Source: Mucidula mucida
Lineage: Eukaryota > Basidiomycota > Agaricomycetes > Agaricales > Physalacriaceae
Length of the DNA: 64,000 nt
Assembly (NCBI GenBank): GCA_015501055.1
Contig: JADNYV010000008.1
Location: forward strand, 1 to 64,000
Reading direction: 5' to 3'
Part shown: positions 57,240 through 64,000 of the stretch, piece after piece
How the letters are laid out: every line of letters starts with the position of its first letter
Position numbering within the stretch: position 1 is the first letter of the stretch
Program-made: the position numbers and the translations under genes
Notes under the pieces: model-generated
Seen by the model: the letters and a program-made list of their open reading frames with translations, nothing else
The model's database searches: none
What the model was told of the DNA's origin: nothing

Positions 57240-57912
57240 CAATGTATTGGCGCTTCCTTCTCCCTTCCAAGCGCGACTATTCTCACGTATTCATATTTGC
57301 AGCAGAAATCTTTGCGCCCTCCAATTTGCAAAGCGCCTCCCGTTTGTGACCCGAATGAGTTTGCATTCAACAAGCACGGCCTCCAAGTTCGTATTCTGGA
57401 AATTGGAAATATGACGCTTCCAGCCCCTTATGATCCGCTGCCCTCGTCCGAGCTGGTTCACCTCCCACCCTGAATTTCAAATCAGGCGATGCGCTCGCCG
57501 AATTGACCGAATCCGGTCATTTTATGCGCCTGCTTTAAAGTTCGGTAAGTATACCCATGAACTCCAAGTGAAACCGACCCCAGGAAACGGCGGGAGGAGG
57601 TCGAGGAGGCATACTCGCTATATTGGAAATCGTATTTTGTAGGTCCCTTTTTTCCGCACACAATTCGCGTATTTATTATTCAGATCAATGTAAACAGTGG
57701 CGACCTTGTTCCTCTTCCGGAACTCGATGTGGCGTGTCTCACTCTCTCAGTGTGTTCTTTCTTCTGGAGATACCTCTGCCTGCGATGAAATACGCGACCC
57801 CTTGAAATCCTCGGCTACGCTGGCCAGAGGATTCCGTGCCGGCGTTCTGGACTGGGTGGGGAATATCACGTTGTTCGAGCCCCGCATCTCAAGCTATCTC
57901 AGGCTGATATAG
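57240..57912 (+). pseudogene. Possible decayed or error-broken gene, unknown
   Basis: Several adjacent stretches look protein-coding although no single frame holds: CDPNEFAFNKHGLQVRILEI, YDPLPSSELVHLPP, NFKSGDALAELTESGHFMRL, RKRREEVEEAYSLYWKSYF and, after a possible intron (GTAGGT to TTCAG), NVNSGDLVPLPELDVACLTL; then GFRAGVLDWVGNITLFEP to a stop at 57912. I do not recognise the family, and it does not resemble the kinase-like genes. It starts right after the shared promoter-like block, so it may use it. It could be a pseudogene or an intact gene with base losses. Confidence 0.3.
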
Positions 57913-60900
57913 CCGGTTCGCTTAAAGTCCATCGACGTGGTCTATGGTTTAGTATGAATGGAAGAGGCTAAATGCGATTGCTACCAAGGTCGCACGCGAC
58001 CGGTACCCCGACGGATTGTACGCGCAGTGGCGTCTCCACACTAAATGCAATGAATTTGGGCGCAATTGATGCCGGGCCAGATGGATTCTCAGGAGCGTGC
58101 GAGAGGGTTCAAAATCACAGTGATACCGTGTACGCGCGCGCCATGTCCTCGTTCATTTTGCGACTCAAGTGAATGACACAATCCCGTTCCTCCGTCTTTC
58201 TAGCTGTGACCTGACCCTCTCCCTTTTCCAGAACCCAAAGTAACGATTGGCGGTTTACTTCACTCCCCCCTTCTCTTCATCAGTGCTGGTTCGACCGATT
58301 ACCGAAGGACGAGTGCCATCGTGCATTGGCATCTTTGATCCACATCATAATTTCAACGCTCATCCCAACTTGTATGAATCAAGTATGTGCGTGTGGTTCC
58401 TTATCATCAATCTCCAGCCCTCAGTGCGAGTTCGTGTCTGTCGGTCAACCCGACATTATTTTGAAAGGACAATTGGGACACGTCGATGACGACGTTGGCA
58501 GGAGTGCATCGAGCGCTATTTTGATAACCATACTAATCCCATTACTTTGACTTTCTCATTCTCGCCCATATGCATCTCATCTCATCTTACGTTGCGAATC
58601 CGCCCATCACGCGCAGGCCCACTCAGTACTGGGGGGTGAATCCCTGAAACTCGGAAGCTACAGACCATACCACACGTCAAAGAATGGTGGGGCATCGGCA
58701 CCAGTAAGACGCTATCTCTCCCACGATTTCTTCCGCTGTTCTCATCACACCATCCAAACCTAAACGCAGACTTAGATTTGAGGAATATTCGCACGCCACC
58801 ACGAAGAAGAAAGATCGACCAACACACCGGGCCCCAATCAACGTCTTGCAAATCGTTGGTACCATCCTGCAGCGAAATCGCGACGCAACTGGGGGCTGGG
58901 AGCACTCGATCATGTTTTAATGAAATCACCACAAGTATTGATGGCGGGGGCGGTGGAGTACCTGATTTTCCGCGAACAGACAAGTTTGACAGCTCCCTCG
59001 GACGCGGATAGTAAGTATATTTGGTCATGCGCATGCTCGTTATGGTGGTCGTCATTTCGTATTCCCTTTATGCACCCCAATTCGCCACTCTGAGTGCCTA
59101 CGCTTCGAGCGAGCATAGCGGATCTTCGTGTGTAATGGCATGTCGAACGGAAAGGCTCGAGTTAGATAGGGCAAGTAGGTAGGACGACCAGGTGGATATG
59201 TAACGGCTAGCGAGCTGACAGTTTTGACAGGCTGTCTTCGGCTCCCGCCTCCGAAGTCCAGTCTTGCTTGGCTCTTGACCCTTGGGAATTTGACAGTTCT
59301 ATGTGCGAGGCTCGTCGTGCTGACGAGGAATTGAGGTAGTAATGAGTGCGCCGCGGGCTGACTCTCGACTCCCCGACGGTTGCTTTTCAAAACTTTATGG
59401 GCAGGCAGAATTGCTACTAGACGTTTCTGTTGTTGCTCGCAGCAACGCAAATCCTCAGACCGCCGAGATGGTGGTAATCGTCTCTACAGCGAGCGGTATT
59501 GGCTCGCCTGACAGGTGAGCGAAGATGAATGTGCTACTCTGAGCCTACCTACGCGAGAAGAACTCTGTGCGTTCCAGTCGGGCCCGGCTCCCACTACTAC
59601 ACCGAACCTTCAGTGCTCTTACGATTCCAAGTAAAGCTCCATTTGGCCCTACTACCAGTGATGTGTGCGCCTTCCTGGGTTTTTTTTGTCAACTCCAGGT
59701 GGTGTGTTGACAACGGTGCCAGTATAGGTGGCAGGTCGGAGTCAAGAAGAGTGTCAGTCTCGCTGAACCCTGGACAGTTTGCGTTCGATATTGGCATAAT
59801 TCCGAATGTAGTAGGCAGTTTCGGAGAGTTGCGTGCCCAAGATCCGTCTAGGTAGAGGCTTAGCGCGCCTGCGCCACCTTCTTGGCTTACTCTTCTCAAC
59901 AGGGATGTGCGTAAATCCAAAAGTGCCGGTCATTTTGAGACTAGTCTGGTTTCGCACAACCGTCCCTCTATATTTTTGCCGTGCAGGTGTAACGGTTCGT
60001 GAAACTCTGTACCACTATTGAATGTTGATTAAGACGAGTGAAGACAGATCTTCTCCCGACGCAAAGACGTCCAGTGTTAATTCATGTACATCATCGATCT
60101 GGCATACACACAGAGGGAACCACCAGGCTATCTCTGCCAGCGTCATGTGGAGCTTCAGTGGGAATTGCTATGAGAGGAGGGGCGTATCGGACGAACTGAT
60201 AACATTCTCCGTCTGTTCCTGGTATGAACGAGCCATCTCAACAAGCGGGAGAGGCTCATGAGAATAAATCGGTACGGCCCAACTCTACATACCTTCGCAT
60301 CACCTCTCTCTGACTTCTTGACATGTATCGGAGAATGTATATGGATAAACCGCAATGCCTTAACGGTACTATGCCCTCGGACTATGGCGGGGAAGAAGTG
60401 AGCTCCGCCGTGGACTGCTTGTTTAGTGTTTATGAACCACCTACAGCGGGACTAGATTTAAATTCGGTTCTTACCCTTCTGAGTTCGCCGCTGCGCGAAA
60501 ATGAAAGAAAGGATCAGCGTGAGGCTTGAGTGCAAGGTCCTCGCCACATTGCGGCGGATGCGTGTCGGTTCTCCCGAACTGACGGACGCCGAAGGATTCG
60601 GACATGAATTCGAAGCGTCCGTGTCACTGATGAGTGACAGCGCCGGTGAGTTCGATTTGGGCTGCCATGGGGGGGGGGGGGGTTCATTTCGTCTTCGACT
60701 CAATATGCCATGGTATGTGAGTGACGTGAGTGCTAAGTATTCACTCAACGTACTGGCGGTGCAAGTCAATAAGAGCTAACCCTGCAACATGACAAAGATC
60801 AGCATCGAACATTGATTGGTTTCGAGATAGTGTGCCTCTCGCGACTACTATCCATCTTCTCAGCCTGGCATGTCGATCAGGATTCACGTCGACAGATTGC

Positions 60901-63708
60901 TTTTGGAGCGAACCTCGCACAGAATCACCTCATCTCTCTACAGGTCATGGGTTTCTCTACAGTACGATCTATCTATGTCCCGTAAACTGAGGGCCGAGGG
61001 GAGAGAAGACATGTCGACATGCCACTGGCAGGACCTAACTTTACCGCTTGCAAGTAATACTCTGTTCGCCGTGATTTTTATCGCTACCCAAGTCCTACGT
61101 TATGTTATAGACGGCTCTCCGCCGACACGCCCGCCTTACAACCACGCTCTAGATGTACCGCCGTCCCAACAAATTAAACTTTGGACTGATGTGGTAGGTC
61201 TGTAGCGAGTGTCATTGATATCTTACTGATACTGATGATCATCCGAACCTTCATACTCTGTTCCACCTCTATTCAGCTTGATCTTTTAGCGACCCTGTAG
61301 GACGTGCGAGTACCTGTTTGATGTTCGTGTTAAGCGTAGGAGGATCGATGCCAATCCTCGAGACTCGACGAGGGTGAACAGGGTGTGTGGGAGTATGGAA
61401 GGAGTCCCTCGCGTTCCTTGCTTTGAGCTCTCGTGCTCTAGCTGAAACCCGGGAATAAGTATGCGTGGCGTCGCTCAGGTGGGGTCATCCACTGCACTAA
61501 TGGTTAAACCTCCCTGAACCTCGAGGCAGGGAATTGTTTGAACTCATGATAGACCAAATGTACGATTGCTCTAGTCTCGGCGAACGGTTTTGCTTCATTT
61601 ATCATGTCTGTTACGCCCATTGTTCCGGAGTAAAAACCGCGACCGCTTGTGACCGACGACTGTGGTCTAGTATCGGGCTCCTGGGTAGCGACTTGAGAGC
61701 TCGTATGGAATCCTTGGCTACCAAGTAGCACGAGGAAAGAAGTGAGCTTGACCATCCCGATCACGCCCGTGTTGGGACTTGATCTGGACTATCATCTCTC
61801 TCTCTAATCTGGCGCTCTCTGATGTCGATGATTTCCGTTACAGCTTGTCACAATTGAAAAGAATGTGCTAGCCCGACTACTCACCAGTGTGTATCGATGC
61901 AGAGCATCACGGACATCCCCTCATGTCACAGAACACAGCTCTGAAAATCGCTATCTCAAACGGAGTCCTTATTCTACTCCTAAACTCGGCTATTATCTGT
62001 GTCGAAATACCCGATTTATTTCTATTTCCTGTATTAACTCCTCGCCCGTTTGAAGATATGCTTCTGCATACTCATGTCATCCCATTCCATGATGCTTTAG
62101 GCCCAGACCATGACGAGTGCCAATGCGGAGCTTTCACTGCCTCCTCTTATCACCTTATTCTGGCCAGGCCAGAATACGAATTGGTAACACGACTTCTACG
62201 CGAGGAATGTCCTTTTGAGCGGTGAGATAGTCCCTTCAGGTTTCATGGCGCAGTAACTGACTTCTCTTCGAAACAGCTCTGTGGTTATCATCATGGCCAG
62301 TACTTGTATAAACTTCCTTAGGACCACCCGAGGCTTCGCTATGCTGAATGTACTGACAGGCCCTAGCTCCCGGCAGCAGCCAAATAGGTCATGACTGCTA
62401 ACCGATGGATTACATTGCCGCATGGAATTCTTGGTCTTTATCTTCCCACCACATAAACTCTGCGAATCCTTGAAGTCTCATGCGCTCCGGGCTCTCCGAT
62501 TCGTTCAGCGCACAGCAGCGCGACTTGGACTCAGTCTACAACCTCCATAGGCTATGGTAATGATTCTGTTCATGTGCAGCTCTCCGATACCCAACTTCAA
62601 GACCATGGCGCTTTTTAGCCGATGATTAGTACAGTTCTTCCGTATTCCATGCCGTTGTTTACGGCGCGCTTCCTGCTCGTAACGCACTGTCCGGTTCGTT
62701 GATGGTTCCAAACCGATATCGTAAACCGAAGTCGGCCCAGTCTTCCGCCACATCTGCATCTACCTTCGGGCTGAACGTTCCACAAATTATCATCACATAG
62801 TATTTTTTGAAGTAGTAACCTCATCGCGGAGATTCACATCGTCCTTTGAATAGCATTATCGCACATTACTCGAGCCCAGTCCACTAAGTAGGCTGTCATA
62901 CCCTCAATTAAACAAGTTTGTGATATTTTTTTTTCTTTCCCCTACTTCTAGAGGAAGAAGCATACAACAACATGCTTCGCTCAATTAATCACGTCTTGTG
63001 TGGTGATTATTCCGAGATTCCGAGCATGTTGGCGGATGACCTGAGGGTACTGTACAGCCTTCTTGTTCACTACGGCCGCGGTCGGGATCTCGTTCCGTCT
63101 TGACCCTTGTGAGTTACATGGTCGACAGACCAATCTGGATTAATGAGAATCCTTCGCTCTGGACAAAGCCCTTCTCTTTTTCAATGATGCTTCCCATGCG
63201 ACGAGCATATGCTTCTGAAAGTGTGCATTTGTTTATCAAGAGCAAGATACAAGAATCATCATCCCACATTGAGTTTGCATGTGGCGTGCAGTACGCCAAA
63301 AGCTCTGACATTTGTATTGTTATGGGCCGTAGTATCCGGACTGTCACAGTTCGCCGAGACCCTCGAGGTCTCTTTAGGAGCGGTTCACGAGCCCGGTTCC
63401 TGGTTCGACTAAACGTAGGTCGAGTCGTCGGAACAAGGCAGGAACGAAGAGACAAGATCCCCACAGGGTGGATTCGAGGTTTGGATTTGCTCGTCGGTGC
63501 CTTCGATCAGGGCAGAGTGATCGTGCCTGGTTCAGAAAGATGCTAATCATCCCGACTCATCTCAAACTCGTCGCGAGTACAACGTTTCTGTACAATGCAA
63601 GAGACTTGTGATTGTTAACGATTACTACTAAACTAGGTTGGTATGCGAGCTTGAGCGAGAAAAAATGCGGTATGAATGAAGATGATGCCAATGCGAATGA
63701 TAATGATG
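57913..63708. other. Long stretch without a recognisable gene
   Basis: Nearly 5.8 kb in which open frames are short and overlap on both strands. Fragments such as KRLNAIATKVARDRYPDGLY (about 57962) and ITEGRVPSCIGIFDPHHNFN (about 58296) read like eroded coding sequence, but no family is evident. A G13 run sits at 60669-60681. A/T-rich runs occur near 62927. No copies of the alpha, beta or satellite hairpins were seen here. Confidence 0.45.
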
Positions 63709-64000
63709 CTAGAGTGGAGACGATGCTGGGTACGAGTCTATGCTGTGTATGATGCCGTATGCGTTCTGAGTCGATGGAGAATTAATGTGTACTGGGAATA
63801 ACTTGAGTCCCTGATAGAATTTCCGCTAAAAATGGACTTACCTTTAATGATGTAGAAGAAGTTGACCCACTTCAATACCGATGAGCGAGGCGTAGATTAG
63901 AAGGACAGTGAAGTAAAGATTTTCGCGTTTCATTGACCCGGCGGATCATGAAGGAATCGAAGTCGAACGGCTTCTGTATTGACGCTTCCAACTCGTCTGG
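63709..64000 (-). CDS. C-terminal part of an unknown protein, cut by right edge
   Basis: Three exon pieces join in frame on the minus strand. The first reads PDELEASIQKPFDFDSFMIR and R. A short intron with a CTAAT branch-like site follows, then WVNFFYIIK. A second 50-base intron (GTAAGT to CCCAG) leads to VHINSPSTQNAYGIIHSIDS and YPASSPL with a stop at 63709. Good splice signals and frame closure support a real gene tail. The family is not recognised from this short piece. Confidence 0.45.

Noticed and set aside
58582..59055. Leftward 157-codon frame
   Set aside because: Open by chance in a region with overlapping frames on both strands; composition and motifs do not suggest a protein family.
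63100..63546. Rightward 148-codon frame
   Set aside because: A similar-length frame runs opposite it, and no domain or splice context supports either.

Overview
The window reads as nuclear DNA of a mushroom-forming basidiomycete (Agaricomycetes). Genes carry many short GT-AG introns of about 45-60 bases, and the recognisable products match agaric families: a macrofage-activating-glycoprotein-like secreted protein, a GT61 glycosyltransferase, Scc2/Mis4, ornithine decarboxylase, eL14, Isd11, Cox17, Rcf1, Rim2, Tap42, a TALE homeodomain protein and a Nud1/Cdc11-like LRR protein. Intron positions are my own reading of splice sites and frame continuity. No plasmid, phage or CRISPR feature is present.

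Layout. 1-16.3 kb is ordinary gene-dense chromosome: secreted glycoprotein (-, cut by the left edge), GT61 (-), SCC2 (+, about 7 kb), ODC (-), eL14 (-), a small unknown protein and a four-helix membrane protein. 16.7-24 kb holds two copies (A, B) of a degenerate kinase-like gene separated by a 3 kb field of short repeats that has swallowed a piece of 28S rDNA. 24-30.3 kb is a compact run in which four of six genes are mitochondrial (RIM2, COX17, RCF1, ISD11), interleaved with an ABHD12-type hydrolase and a UDP-sugar transporter. 30.3-33.4 kb is a third kinase-like cassette (C), nearly identical to A and bracketed by about 100 bp direct repeats. 33.4-36.9 kb has an expansin-like protein, TAP42 and a methyltransferase. 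38-44.7 kb is a tandem duplication, each unit holding one single-pass membrane protein gene. 44.7-48.6 kb is gene-free satellite and microsatellite DNA. 48.7-53 kb has a homeodomain gene and the Nud1/Cdc11-like gene. 53.1-57.2 kb is a large inverted relative of the 19-22 kb repeat field. 57.2-63.7 kb has only decayed-looking coding stretches, and a gene tail enters from the right edge.

Two things stand out. First, the repeat fields at 19-22, 32.5-33.3, 44.6-47.6 and 53.6-56.9 kb are built from short hairpin units whose cores resemble the RNA polymerase III A box or tRNA D-arm. Some stems show paired (compensatory) differences between copies. They travel with the promoter side of the kinase-like genes. 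Second, single-base frame breaks, nearly all apparent one-base losses, occur in many unrelated conserved genes, including essential ones. This is best explained by indel errors in the assembly rather than by a wave of pseudogenes, and it should be kept in mind when reading every CDS below.
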